NCBI RefSeq assembly: GCF_009733845.1
Contig: NZ_WNXZ01000006.1
Span: 124,001-188,000, forward strand
Origin: Pseudactinotalea terrae
Lineage (GTDB): Bacteria > Actinomycetota > Actinomycetes > Actinomycetales > Beutenbergiaceae
DNA length: 64,000 nucleotides
Reading direction: 5' to 3'
The number at the start of each line of letters is the position of its first letter. The stretch's first letter is position 1. Made by a program: the position numbers and the translations under genes. The notes under the pieces are model-generated. The model worked only from the letters and a program-made list of their open reading frames with translations, was not told the origin of the DNA and made no database searches. Below are positions 17,132-26,321 of the stretch, piece after piece.

Positions 17132-20100
17132 TCAGTGGTGGCGCCAGGCCTGCCAGTCGTCGTCACCCGAGAGGTAGGTCTCCATGGTGTGGACCCTCGC
17201 CTCGGTGCTCGTCAGCTGCGGACGACCATCGAGGTCGGCTGCGGCCGCACCCGGACCGCTGTTGTTGAACTCCCGCAGGAAGTCCTCCTCCCAGGGCCAG
17301 CCGCCCATGTCGCTCCAGGCTGGGGTGCCGACGTGCGACCCCAGCCACGAATCCCGTACCACGACCGACGGCGCGACGTCCGGGTCGCTGCTCGGATGCC
17401 ACGGGCGGCCGAGGAACACGGTGCCTGCTGCCGCGTCGGAGGTGAACCGGCTGTCGACGAAGAGGAACCCGAGCGTCCCGTTCTGGGTCGCCGGTGCGGT
17501 CACGTACCCGTTGACCTCCTGGCCGCGGTCCAGGGAGTGGATCTCGGAGCCGTCGACGACGAGGGTGGCACGACCGTAGATGAAGTCGACGTCGCCCTCG
17601 ATGTAGGAGTCGGTGACGTAGACGCGCGACACCTCACCCTTGGGCGACTCGGCCAGGAACGTGTCCTGGTTGCCGAGCAGCCGCACCGCCTCCAGCACCA
17701 GCCGGTCGCCGACCGTGCGCAGCGCCTGCGCCTGGCTGGGGCCGTTGGCCACCTCGTCGTACCCGTTCTCGATCGTGATCGCCTCGACGGTGACGTCATC
17801 GGCGAGGATCGCGAGCGTCGCTGCCCCCGTGCTTCCGAAGACACCGCCATAGAACTTGGCCTGGCCGGCGGCGAGGTCGTAGGTGAGCACCACGTCAGCC
17901 GGGTCTCCGGTCGCACCGCGGATGGTCAGGTCGTCAGCACCCGGCCACACCCGCACGATCTCGCGGTAGGTGCCCGGCTCGACGACGATCTCCTCGATCC
18001 GGTCCGAGCGCCAGGCGGCACCGACCGCGGCGCCGATCGACGCGTAGTCACCGGTGCCGTCCAGCGCCACGGTCACGCGGCGCGCGTCCTTGTCGGGACG
18101 TGCCAGGGTTCCGGCGCCGGCCCCGACGATCTCGACGACGTCCTCGACCGGGTCGGCCTGGTAGGCGTAGTGCTGCAGCGGGTCGAACGTGGGCCCGGTG
18201 TCGTCCTTGCGCCCACGGATGTCGTTGAAGATGTTGCCGATCGAGTGCACCCGGGACGCCTCGTCCTTGGCGACGATCGCGTCCTCGCCGTGCTCGTACA
18301 CGCTGGACTCCACCACCAGCTGCGATGCTCCGCGTGACATGGTCCCGTACTGGCCCTGGCCCTGCAGCCAGTTGTTGTACAGGTGCCCGGCGGCGACGTT
18401 GTCGATGCTGCCGTTGCGCTGGTAGGTGTTCGAGAACCAGTTGTGGTGCAGCGTGATCGTTGTGACGACGTTGTCGGTCCAGCCGACTCCGACCGTCTTG
18501 TTGTGGTCGTGGAGGAAGTTCCACGACAGCGTGATGGCGGTCGAGTCCTTGCGGACGTCGACCAGGCCGTCGCCGAGACGGGTGAACTCGTTGTGATCGA
18601 TCCACACGTGCGACGAGGTGTCCATGCGGATGCCGTCGTTGTCGTTGTCATCGCTCTTGCCGTCCCAGTCGCCCGGCACGTACGAGTCGCGGAACGTGAG
18701 GTTGCGGATGATCACGTTGTCCACGTGGTCGAGGAACAGCCCGACGCCCACGAGCTCGGCGTCGCCGAGGCCGACGATCGTCTTGTCGCCGGCGACCTCG
18801 ATCATCGAGCCGAGCTCCACGGCGTCGATACTGCCCCTCACGAAGATCGTCAACGGCTCCGCCAGGGCGGCGTAGCGGGCGAGGTCGGCCGCGGTCCGCA
18901 CGGTGACGGTGTCGCCGCCCGTACCCCCGGTCGTGCCCTGCGGCAGCTCGCCGCTCGGGGTGGAGGCGAAGCCGGTGGCGACCGGGGACCAGACCGGCCC
19001 GTCCGCCGTCGCCGTCTCGGGTGCACGGATCTTGTCGAGCACCGCCGCACCGGCGACCGCCGGGTCCGTCGGGTCCCGCCAGCGCGACAGGTCGCCCGCC
19101 CCGGCCCCGTTCGTCACGGCCCGCTCGGACACCCTGGCCGTCTGGACGACGCCGTGCGGGCCGGTCTCTCCCCACACCTGCGCCGTGAGCGTGGCGTCTG
19201 GGTTGGCCTCGTTGTACGCGGTCAGCACGTCGACCTCGGTGCCGTTGACGACCGTGCCGGAGATGTCGATGCCCTCACCGCCCCAGTTGTGGACGATCCG
19301 GTCGGCGGTGAGTGAGCTGTCCAGGTGGAAGGTGTTGTTCCGCGCCACGATGCTCGACTCCACGCCTGCACCCCAGGAGTAGCCGTAGGCCTCGGGGTTG
19401 CCCACGCGGTAGACGTTGTTGTAGACGTGCACCTGACCGAACCGGACCCGCGGCGCGCGCTGCACGAGGTCGATGAGGTCGTTGTGGTGCATCGTCACGC
19501 GCAGCGTGCCGCGGTCGGTGTAGCGAGAGTCTCCGTTGCCGAACAGCATCGACTTGTCGTGGCCCTCGAGCTTGCTCCAGGAGATCGTCACCAGGTCGGC
19601 GGCTCGTACGACGTCGAGCAGTCCGTCGTGACGCAGGAACCGCTCGCCGAAGTACTCGGGCTGCTCGGCGTCCACCGTGTCGCCGTCGTTCAGGGTCAGG
19701 TGGTCGAGCCAGACGTGCGTCGAACCGCTGACGACGAGGTTGTCCCACTCGGTCTTCCAGGTCTCACCGTTCCACGTCGGGAAGCAGTCGTAGGCGTCGG
19801 AGATCTCCAGGTTCCGCACGATGACGTTGTCGATTTCGGAGATGTTGACGACGAAGCCCGTCAGGGTGACGCCGTCGGCACCGATCAGGGTGGTGTTGGA
19901 ACCGACCTCGATCCTGATCTGCTCGCGCTGGACCGCCTGCGAGGCGTCGCGGGCGTCCTCGAGCGCTCCGCTCGCCGGCCCCTCCCACACGGCGGGGTCG
20001 TAGGCCTCGAGGTATGCCTGCAGCGTGTAGCCGTCGCGCGCGTAGTCCTCGCAGGTCAGCGGGCTGCCGTCGGCGGAGGTGTTGGCGTCGACGTCCTCGA

Positions 20101-20476
20101 CGACCCGCACGATCTTCGGGTCGTCGCCCTGGACCGCCGCCACCAGCTCGTCGCGGGTGCGGACCTCCACGATCTCCTCGGCTGCCGACCCACCCGTGGT
20201 ACCGCCCTCGAGCGAGGCCCAGCCGTCACCCGGGGCGAGTGTCTGGCGGGCCAGCTCATCGGCACTGATCCGTTGTGGCTGGTGCGGGGCAAGGGCCGGG
20301 ACATCCTGGAGCTGACGGCTGGCGTCGGGATCAGGTTGCGCCTGAGCACCGGTGGCGAGCAGCGGCAGGGTGAGCGCCGTGGCTGCGAGCGAGCCGAGCA
20401 GCGCGCGTGCGCGGCCGCGAACGCGGCTGGATCCTCGCGCATCGTGCGGTGGTGGGATGGGTCGCCGTGCTGGCAT
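17132..20476 (-). CDS. Secreted multidomain pectinase: two PL1 pectate-lyase domains fused to a CE8 pectin methylesterase
   Basis: From ATG 20476 (GAGGGG upstream) the protein has 1114 residues. An export signal covers about residues 1-47. The first PL1 domain (about 100-460) has VWLDH, GLLDVVRAADLVTISWS and the catalytic RAPRVR near residue 338. The second PL1 domain (about 522-790) has VWIDH and DGLVDVRKDSTAITLSWN, but reads TYQRNGS where RxPxxR is expected. The CE8 domain (about 800-1114) has GNQDTF, GDVDFIYGRA and GRPW, the Gln/Asp/Asp/Arg set of pectin methylesterases. De-esterification and cleavage of pectin would thus be joined in one chain. In-frame starts at 20542 and 20620 lie close to or before the predicted transcription start. 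Confidence 0.9.
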   Translation of the reverse strand: MPARRPIPPPHDARGSSRVRGRARALLGSLAATALTLPLLATGAQAQPDPDASRQLQDVPALAPHQPQRISADELARQTLAPGDGWASLEGGTTGGSAAEEIVEVRTRDELVAAVQGDDPKIVRVVEDVDANTSADGSPLTCEDYARDGYTLQAYLEAYDPAVWEGPASGALEDARDASQAVQREQIRIEVGSNTTLIGADGVTLTGFVVNISEIDNVIVRNLEISDAYDCFPTWNGETWKTEWDNLVVSGSTHVWLDHLTLNDGDTVDAEQPEYFGERFLRHDGLLDVVRAADLVTISWSKLEGHDKSMLFGNGDSRYTDRGTLRVTMHHNDLIDLVQRAPRVRFGQVHVYNNVYRVGNPEAYGYSWGAGVESSIVARNNTFHLDSSLTADRIVHNWGGEGIDISGTVVNGTEVDVLTAYNEANPDATLTAQVWGETGPHGVVQTARVSERAVTNGAGAGDLSRWRDPTDPAVAGAAVLDKIRAPETATADGPVWSPVATGFASTPSGELPQGTTGGTGGDTVTVRTAADLARYAALAEPLTIFVRGSIDAVELGSMIEVAGDKTIVGLGDAELVGVGLFLDHVDNVIIRNLTFRDSYVPGDWDGKSDDNDNDGIRMDTSSHVWIDHNEFTRLGDGLVDVRKDSTAITLSWNFLHDHNKTVGVGWTDNVVTTITLHHNWFSNTYQRNGSIDNVAAGHLYNNWLQGQGQYGTMSRGASQLVVESSVYEHGEDAIVAKDEASRVHSIGNIFNDIRGRKDDTGPTFDPLQHYAYQADPVEDVVEIVGAGAGTLARPDKDARRVTVALDGTGDYASIGAAVGAAWRSDRIEEIVVEPGTYREIVRVWPGADDLTIRGATGDPADVVLTYDLAAGQAKFYGGVFGSTGAATLAILADDVTVEAITIENGYDEVANGPSQAQALRTVGDRLVLEAVRLLGNQDTFLAESPKGEVSRVYVTDSYIEGDVDFIYGRATLVVDGSEIHSLDRGQEVNGYVTAPATQNGTLGFLFVDSRFTSDAAAGTVFLGRPWHPSSDPDVAPSVVVRDSWLGSHVGTPAWSDMGGWPWEEDFLREFNNSGPGAAAADLDGRPQLTSTEARVHTMETYLSGDDDWQAWRHH

Positions 20477-20591
20477 GGCAATGGGCCCCTCTGGAGGCTG
20501 GGCGGCTAGGCCCTCGGGGCTCGCTGAACACCGATCCGACATCGGGATCGGATCGGTCGAGCTCCGTCGCTCCTTGCGACCGGACGCCTCT

Positions 20592-20636
20592 GTAACCGGT
20601 TTCTCAAACCTATCCAGCAAATGAGCTTCGCGTCAA
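20592..20636 (-). promoter_or_regulatory. Pectinase promoter with an overlapping LacI-type operator
   Basis: On the minus strand TTGACG (20631-20636), an 18-bp spacer and TAGGTT (20607-20612) form a promoter. Next to the -10, at the expected transcription start, is a nearly perfect CG-centred palindrome, GTAACCGGTTTC on the plus strand (20592-20603). It matches the LacI-family operator form GAAACCGGTTTC at 11 of 12 bases. Confidence 0.6.
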
Positions 20637-20700
20637 CGATGATGACAAAATTATTGATAAGCCAACGCGTGGCGCTCCTGTGACTCCAACAAATCGGTGA

Positions 20701-20712
20701 GAAACCGGTACC
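20701..20712. promoter_or_regulatory. Second LacI-type operator-like site
   Basis: GAAACCGGTACC fits the same palindrome at 10 of 12 bases. It is centred 109 bp upstream of the first site relative to the pectinase gene. Two LacI operators about ten helical turns apart suit repression by DNA looping. The site also lies 94 bp before the sulfurtransferase gene. Confidence 0.45.
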
Positions 20713-20805
20713 TCGGCTGGCCGGGGTGCGCGGTCATCGACTCCGTCCGCTGAGACGACTGGAGGTCATGCCAGGAGCGCAGGCGCGTGGTGGGAGACTG
20801 AGGCC

Positions 20806-21705
20806 ATGGCTCTCCCCGCTGACACCACCGCGAAGTTCGCCGAATATGCACATTCCGAGCGCCTCGTCTCCACCGACTGGCTGGCCGAGCACCTCGGCGA
20901 GCCGGGGCTCGCCGTCGTCGAGTCGAACGAGGACGTGCTGCTCTACTCGACCGGCCATATCCCGGGTGCGGTGCACCTCGACTGGCACACCGATCTCAAC
21001 GACCCGGTGACGCGCGACTACGTCGATGCCGAGTCCTTCGCGACAGTGCTCGGCGAGCGCGGGATCTCCCGCGAGACGACCGTGGTCCTGTACGGCGACA
21101 AGAACAACTGGTGGGCCGCCTACGCGCTGTGGGTGCTCACCTTGTTCGGCCACGAGGACGTCCGCCTGCTCGACGGCGGCCGCGCGGCCTGGATCGCGGA
21201 GGGTCGCGAGCTCACCACGGACGTTCCCACGCCTGCGGCCGCGACGTACCCCGTGGTCGCGCGCGACGACGGCGAGATCCGCGCGTTCAAGGACCAGGTG
21301 CTCGAGTTCCTCGGCGGCCAGCTCGTGGACGTGCGCTCCGCACCGGAGTACTCGGGCGAGCGCACCACCATGCCGGACTACCCGGAGGAGGGCGCGCTGC
21401 GCGGCGGCCACATCCCGGGTGCGCAGTCGGTGCCGTGGGCGCGGGCCGCGAACGAGGACGGCACGTTCCGCTCGCGCGCCGACCTCGAGGCGATCTATCA
21501 GCAGGAGAAGGGTCTCGACCCCGCCGAGCCGGTGATCGCGTACTGCCGGATCGGCGAGCGCTCCTCGCACACCTGGTTCGTGCTGCAGCACCTGCTGGGC
21601 TTCGGCGACGTCAAGAACTACGACGGCTCCTGGACCGAGTGGGGCAACGCCGTGCGCGTCCCGATCGCGACCGGCGCGGAGCCCGGCGAGGTGCCGCAGC
21701 GCTGA
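20806..21705 (+). CDS. sseA: Sulfurtransferase of the SseA/thiosulfate sulfurtransferase family
   Basis: The 299-residue protein has two rhodanese domains. The first (about 20-140) is inactive, with GDKNN in place of an active-site cysteine loop. The second (about 165-290) carries the catalytic loop [12 protein letters not shown], the form found in actinobacterial SseA/CysA-type enzymes. CH2-type motifs such as GHIPGA flank both domains. It forms a persulfide from a sulfur donor and passes it on. The next gene encodes a SufE-like acceptor 18 bp downstream, the same pairing as in mycobacteria. No strong ribosome-binding site is seen; ATG 20806 is the first good start. Confidence 0.88.
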   Translation: MALPADTTAKFAEYAHSERLVSTDWLAEHLGEPGLAVVESNEDVLLYSTGHIPGAVHLDWHTDLNDPVTRDYVDAESFATVLGERGISRETTVVLYGDKNNWWAAYALWVLTLFGHEDVRLLDGGRAAWIAEGRELTTDVPTPAAATYPVVARDDGEIRAFKDQVLEFLGGQLVDVRSAPEYSGERTTMPDYPEEGALRGGHIPGAQSVPWARAANEDGTFRSRADLEAIYQQEKGLDPAEPVIAYCRIGERSSHTWFVLQHLLGFGDVKNYDGSWTEWGNAVRVPIATGAEPGEVPQR

Positions 21706-21711
21706 TCGCCG

Positions 21712-21717
21712 TAGGCT
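21712..21717 (+). promoter_or_regulatory. -10 box of a probable leaderless promoter for sufE
   Basis: TAGGCT is followed by 6 nt and the ATG of the SufE-like gene. No ribosome-binding site is present, so the gene may have its own leaderless transcript besides read-through from sseA. Confidence 0.45.
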
Positions 21718-21723
21718 CGGGAC

Positions 21724-22203
21724 ATGACTTCCGGGCCCGACCTGCCGACCGCGTTCGCCGCGATCGTCGACGACTTCCAGGCTCTTACCGAGCCGGACCG
21801 CCTGCAGCTGCTGCTCGAGTTCGCGGAGGGGCTGCCGGACCTGCCGGAGAAGTACGCCGAGCACCCGGACCTTCTCGAGCCCGTGCCCGAGTGCCAGTCC
21901 CCGGTGTTCCTCACCGTCGAGGTCGGTGAGGAGGGATCCGCCGACGGCGGAGCCCCGCTCGGTCCTGACGCTCCCGTCCGGGTGGTGCTCACCGCGCCAC
22001 GCGAGTCTCCGACGACCCGTGGGTTCGCGGGGATCCTGGCCGAGGGCCTGGCCGGGCTGTCGGCCGCCGAGGTACTCGCGATCCCCGACGACGTCTCTCA
22101 CCGTCTCGGCCTCGACCGCGCCGTGAGCCCGCTGCGGCTCCGCGGCATGGCGGGCATGCTGGGGCGGATCAAGCGCCAGGTGCGCGAGCGCGTCGCAGCC
22201 TGA
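21724..22203 (+). CDS. SufE-like sulfur acceptor protein
   Basis: The 159-residue protein has the SufE/CsdE fold pattern: an opening helix, LPDLPEKY, then the acceptor cysteine in VPECQSP (Cys near residue 59), and PTTRGFAGIL. The C-terminal part ends in GMAGMLGRIKRQV. SufE-type proteins take persulfide sulfur from a donor enzyme and hand it to Fe-S cluster assembly. No cysteine desulfurase is adjacent. The partner here should be the sulfurtransferase encoded just upstream. Length is normal for the family. Confidence 0.88.
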   Translation: MTSGPDLPTAFAAIVDDFQALTEPDRLQLLLEFAEGLPDLPEKYAEHPDLLEPVPECQSPVFLTVEVGEEGSADGGAPLGPDAPVRVVLTAPRESPTTRGFAGILAEGLAGLSAAEVLAIPDDVSHRLGLDRAVSPLRLRGMAGMLGRIKRQVRERVAA

Positions 22204-22230
22204 TCGGCACCTGACCGAGGCTCGACCTCC

Positions 22231-22236
22231 TACCGT
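22231..22236 (+). promoter_or_regulatory. -10 box of a probable leaderless promoter for the GGDEF-EAL gene
   Basis: TACCGT lies 6 nt before the ATG at 22243 and no Shine-Dalgarno is present. The arrangement matches other starts in this window. Confidence 0.42.
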
Positions 22237-22242
22237 GCTGGG

Positions 22243-24501
22243 ATGACCGACACGCAGGAGCAACCTGAGCAGCCGCTGGTGACATGGGTCGAGGCAAGCC
22301 CTTTCGTGGGTGTCGCACTCGTCGGCCTGGTGGCGGCACTGGTGCCGTTCAACAGCGTGAACGTGCTGCTGGGGCTTCTCGCAGCGCTCTCGGTGCTCGC
22401 CATCGTCGCGGCGGCGATCACCATCCGCACCGCTGCCCGCCATAGCTGGACCGCCCTCCTCGCTCCTGCGCTGCTGCTGGTGGTGATCGCGGTGGCGCGC
22501 CAGTACGCCCAGGTCGAAGGCGTTGGCGCGGGGCTCAGTCCCTTGATCGCGCTGCCCATTGTCTGGGTCGCGATGACAGGGACGCGGAAACAGCTGATCA
22601 CTTTCGCTGCGGGGAGTGCGGCGGTGTTCTGGGTTCCGGCGGCGACGTCGAGCACGGGGTCCTCCGCCGTCTCGGAATGGCGGCTAGGTGCCCTATGGCT
22701 CGTCATCGGTGTGGTCGTCGCACCGGTCGTGCAGGACCTGATGACGAAGCTGCACGCCGAGAGCGCGTCGCTCCGCGAGGCGCACGCCATGCTCGCGAGC
22801 GTGGGTCGGAACGCGCGACTGTCAAGCATCATCGTGGCGGATCCCGAGGGTCGGGTCGAGTCGTTCTCGAGCGGCGCCGAGGAGATGCTGGGGTACCGGG
22901 AGGTAGCCGTGCTCGGTCAACCGGCCGAGATGTTCCATGACGCCGCCGAGCTCGCGGCCATCGGTCGGGAGCTGGGCCTCCCGAGCGGCGCGTCGGTCCT
23001 GCACGCCCTGGCCAGGCAGGAGTCGAGCAACCGGCGCTGGACCTATGTGCGTGCCGACGGCGGTCGCCGCCAGGTCCTGCTGGCGCTGACCGAGCGGCGT
23101 GACGAGAGCGGGAACCCGATGGGTTTCATCGGGGTCGCGATCGACGTGACTGAGGCCGCGCGTGCTGAGCACGAGCTCGGGCGGGAGAAGGACCGGCTCT
23201 CCAAGCTGGCAGACCATGACCCGCTCACTGGGCTCCCCAACCGGCGCAAGTTCGAGCTCGAGCTGCGACGGCATCTGCAGCGGATCGATCACGACAAGCC
23301 GCGCGGTGGCTTGCTCCTGCTCGACCTGGACCGTTTCAAGGATGTCAACGACACCCTTGGCCACGAGGCCGGTGATGCCTTGCTCGTCGAGGTCGCTCAG
23401 GCGCTTCGCGCCGCCGTGAGGGCAGACGACGTCGTCGGGCGCCTCGGCGGTGACGAGTTCGCGGTTCTCGTGGTCGACGGCGGCCCCGAGATCCTCGAAC
23501 GCATTGCGGCCGACCTCGTCGCAGGTGTAGCGGATTGTGCGGTGGGGCACCCCGACATTCGTCGGAACGTCCGGGCGAGCGTGGGTGCCGTCACGATCGA
23601 GGCCGCCCTGGAGCATGAGCTCGACATCCTCGTGCTCGCGGATCTTGCCATGTATGACGCGAAGGACGCCGGTCGCAACCAGTACGTCCTCATGCGGGAC
23701 CCGGGATCAGCACCGCAGCGGTACGAGGCCCGGCTCGCGTGGCGCTCACGCATCGAGACCGCGCTCGCCGAGGATCGGCTCGAGCTGCTCGTGCAGCCGA
23801 TCCTCGACCTCCACGACGACGTGGTCCGCAGCGGGGAGGCGCTCGTCCGGCTGCGCCAGGACGGCGAGCTGATCTCGCCGGCGGCGTTCATCCCGGTCGC
23901 CGAGCGCATGGGCCTGATGCCCCAGATCGACACCTGGGTGATCGAGCACGCGATCGCTCTCGCCGCCCAGCTGCGGCAGCACCGCCCCGACATGCAGCTG
24001 CACGTCAACGTCTCGGCACGCTCGCTGGACGCGCCCGGCCTGGAGACACTGATCGACGAGGCGCTCACAGCGCACGAGCTGCCGCCCTCGGCGATCGTGC
24101 TGGAGCTGACCGAGACAGCCGCCGTGGCGGACCTACCTGCTGCGCGTGCGTTCACGACTCGTATCCGCGAGCTCGGGTGCGGTGTCGCACTCGACGACTT
24201 CGGCGTCGGCTACGGGTCGTACACCTACCTCAAGGAGCTGTCGCTGGATGCCATCAAGATCGATGGCTCGTTCGTGCGGGAAGCGGTGAGCTCGCCCACG
24301 GACCGCGCGATCATCGGGTCGATCGCCGCTCTCGGCCACGAGCTCGACAAGCGTGTCACCGCCGAGTACGTGCACGACGAGCAGACGTTGGCGCTGATGC
24401 GCGAGCACCAGATCGACCAGGCGCAGGGCTACGTCGTCGGTGAGCCGGTGGCACCGGCGGTGTTCACCCGGAGGTTCCTCTCGGTCGTCGACGGGACCTG
24501 A
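22243..24501 (+). CDS. Membrane PAS-GGDEF-EAL protein (cyclic di-GMP synthesis and/or breakdown)
   Basis: The 752-residue protein has about five or six membrane helices (residues 20-175), a PAS domain (about 190-305), a GGDEF domain (about 320-480) and an EAL domain (about 500-745). GGDEF is intact near residue 402 and is preceded by RADD, which fits the RxxD inhibitory site. EAL keeps its metal and catalytic set: EALVR near 531, NVS, ELTE, DDFG, IKID, AE and QGYVVG. Both activities therefore look possible, with PAS and membrane parts as sensors. The next gene, 60 bp on, is a polysaccharide-synthase-like GT2, a common target of cyclic di-GMP control. Confidence 0.93.
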   Translation: MTDTQEQPEQPLVTWVEASPFVGVALVGLVAALVPFNSVNVLLGLLAALSVLAIVAAAITIRTAARHSWTALLAPALLLVVIAVARQYAQVEGVGAGLSPLIALPIVWVAMTGTRKQLITFAAGSAAVFWVPAATSSTGSSAVSEWRLGALWLVIGVVVAPVVQDLMTKLHAESASLREAHAMLASVGRNARLSSIIVADPEGRVESFSSGAEEMLGYREVAVLGQPAEMFHDAAELAAIGRELGLPSGASVLHALARQESSNRRWTYVRADGGRRQVLLALTERRDESGNPMGFIGVAIDVTEAARAEHELGREKDRLSKLADHDPLTGLPNRRKFELELRRHLQRIDHDKPRGGLLLLDLDRFKDVNDTLGHEAGDALLVEVAQALRAAVRADDVVGRLGGDEFAVLVVDGGPEILERIAADLVAGVADCAVGHPDIRRNVRASVGAVTIEAALEHELDILVLADLAMYDAKDAGRNQYVLMRDPGSAPQRYEARLAWRSRIETALAEDRLELLVQPILDLHDDVVRSGEALVRLRQDGELISPAAFIPVAERMGLMPQIDTWVIEHAIALAAQLRQHRPDMQLHVNVSARSLDAPGLETLIDEALTAHELPPSAIVLELTETAAVADLPAARAFTTRIRELGCGVALDDFGVGYGSYTYLKELSLDAIKIDGSFVREAVSSPTDRAIIGSIAALGHELDKRVTAEYVHDEQTLALMREHQIDQAQGYVVGEPVAPAVFTRRFLSVVDGT

Positions 24502-24561
24502 CAGTCAGCGGTCGCTGTACTACGGTCGGAGGCAGGCCCGCGGGGAGCCAGGGGATGGGGG

Positions 24562-26001
24562 GTGCCGATGCGACTCGGTCGTCTCGTCGGTGTGCTGATC
24601 CTCGGCACCTCGTTGCTGGGTGCGGGGCTGGTGGCGTGGGCGATCGCCATGGGCTCCGCCGACCCCCTCGTCGGCGACCGGCGCGAGGGCTGGTTCTTCG
24701 GGCTCTGGCGTGTCCTCTACACCACGGAGGCGCCGGCACCCCGGGTCCTGGTGGCTGCCGTCGGCCTCGGGCTGCTCATGGCGGCAGGCGTGGCGTTCCT
24801 CGAGCACCGCGTCAGCACCCGGGCGCGCCGGAGCCTCGACGCCGAGCGGAACCCGCTGGCCCCGCGCATCGTCCTGGCCGAGACGCGGGGCGTCTTCCAC
24901 GGCGCGGTCTCCGTGACTGTGCTGATCCCCGCGCACAACGAGGAAGCCTGCATCGCCGAGACGATCGCCTCGCTGAAACGCCAGTCCGTGGCTCCGAAGC
25001 GGATCGTCGTGGTCGCGGACAACTGCACCGACCGGACGACCGCGATCGCCGCCGAGGCCGGCGTCGAGGTGATCGAGAGCATCGAGAACGCCCACAAGAA
25101 GGCTGGTGCGCTGAACCAGGCGTTGGCAGCGGTGCTTCCGGGCCAGGGCGAGAACGACGTCGTCATGGTGATGGACGCCGACACCACTCTCGATCAGGGG
25201 TTCGTCGCGGAAGCGGTCCGACGCTTCACCGACGACCGTGCGCTCATGGCCGTCGGCGGCTTGTTCTACGGTGAGGACGGACAGGGTCTGCTCGGCCAGT
25301 TCCAGCGCAACGAGTACACGCGCTACGCGCGACAGATCAAGCGCCGCCGCGGCCGGGTCTACGTGCTCACGGGAACCGCCTCGATGTTCCGTCCGCGAGC
25401 GTTGCGCAGCGTCGCCTCCGAGCGCGGCCGCGCGCTGCCCGGTGTGGCTGGCGACGTCTACGACACCGTCGTGCTGACCGAGGACAACGAGCTGACCCTG
25501 GCGATCAAGTCGCTGGGCGGCCTGATGATCTCGCCGCCGGCCTGCACGGTCGTCACCGAGGTGATGCCGTCGTGGCGCGCGCTATGGGCGCAGCGCATTC
25601 GTTGGCAACGCGGCGCGGTGGAGAACCTCGGCGAGTACGGACTTCGCCCGCAGGTGGTGCGGTACTGGGCCCAGCAGCTCGGGATCGGGTACGGGGTCAT
25701 CGCGTTCGCCGCGTATGTGGCGATGCTGGTGGTGATGGCGCTGGCACTGGACGCCTTCATCGTGTTCCCGTTCTGGGTGGGCGTCGGCGCGGTGTTCGCC
25801 GTCGAGCGCGTCGTGACGGTCTGGAAGGGCGGTTGGCCCGCACGCCTCGTCGCCGCGCTGGTGCTGCCCGAGCTGGTCTATGCCTTGTTCCTCAACGCCG
25901 CGTTCGTCAAGGGCGTCATGGACATCACGCTCGGTCGGCGCGCGGGCTGGGCACACGTGACCAGCGGCGGTCCAGGTACCAAGGTGAGGTTGGCCGAATG
26001 A
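24562..26001 (+). CDS. Membrane glycosyltransferase family 2 (processive polysaccharide synthase type)
   Basis: The 479-residue protein has two N-terminal membrane helices, a cytoplasmic GT-A domain and four C-terminal helices. The D,D,D,QxxRW set is complete: VVADNC, VMDADT, LTEDNEL and QRIRWQRG. That set marks processive synthases such as cellulose, hyaluronan and poly-N-acetylglucosamine synthases. No PilZ domain is visible, so any cyclic di-GMP control would need another protein. Start GTG 24562 has AGGGG 7 nt upstream; ATG 24568 is equally possible. It probably makes an exopolysaccharide, chemistry unknown. Confidence 0.88.
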   Translation: MPMRLGRLVGVLILGTSLLGAGLVAWAIAMGSADPLVGDRREGWFFGLWRVLYTTEAPAPRVLVAAVGLGLLMAAGVAFLEHRVSTRARRSLDAERNPLAPRIVLAETRGVFHGAVSVTVLIPAHNEEACIAETIASLKRQSVAPKRIVVVADNCTDRTTAIAAEAGVEVIESIENAHKKAGALNQALAAVLPGQGENDVVMVMDADTTLDQGFVAEAVRRFTDDRALMAVGGLFYGEDGQGLLGQFQRNEYTRYARQIKRRRGRVYVLTGTASMFRPRALRSVASERGRALPGVAGDVYDTVVLTEDNELTLAIKSLGGLMISPPACTVVTEVMPSWRALWAQRIRWQRGAVENLGEYGLRPQVVRYWAQQLGIGYGVIAFAAYVAMLVVMALALDAFIVFPFWVGVGAVFAVERVVTVWKGGWPARLVAALVLPELVYALFLNAAFVKGVMDITLGRRAGWAHVTSGGPGTKVRLAE

Positions 26002-26234
26002 GTTCGACACAGATGCCCATGGCCGCGGACGGGCGCGGGCTGCTGCTCTCCGAGAGCGTCATCGCGAGCCCGTGGTTCGGGGTGCTCGCGGCGTTCGTGG
26101 CGTTGAACACGATCATGTACGTTGCGCTCGCGGTGGCTCAGATTTTTCCGAAGGTGTATCCCTCGGACTGGTTCGGGAGCCGCAGCCGGCGGCAAGAGAC
26201 CCGCAGCATCTACCCGGACGGCCCGGTCGGGTGA
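25998..26234 (+). CDS. 78-residue single-pass membrane protein coupled to the GT2 gene
   Basis: ATG 25998 overlaps the GT2 stop (ATGA), so translation is coupled. The protein has a polar start, one membrane helix (about residues 27-50, WFGVLAAFVALNTIMYVALAV) split by the rules of length here, and a basic tail. I recognise no family. The tight coupling suggests a small subunit or assembly factor of the synthase. Confidence 0.7.
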   Translation: MSSTQMPMAADGRGLLLSESVIASPWFGVLAAFVALNTIMYVALAVAQIFPKVYPSDWFGSRSRRQETRSIYPDGPVG

Positions 26235-26321
26235 CGGCGGCCGAGCGCGCTGATACTCGCGACTGCGGAACCTGTCGGTGAGCTCGCCCGTTGGTACAGA
26301 CACAGACGATGGAGGCAATGA

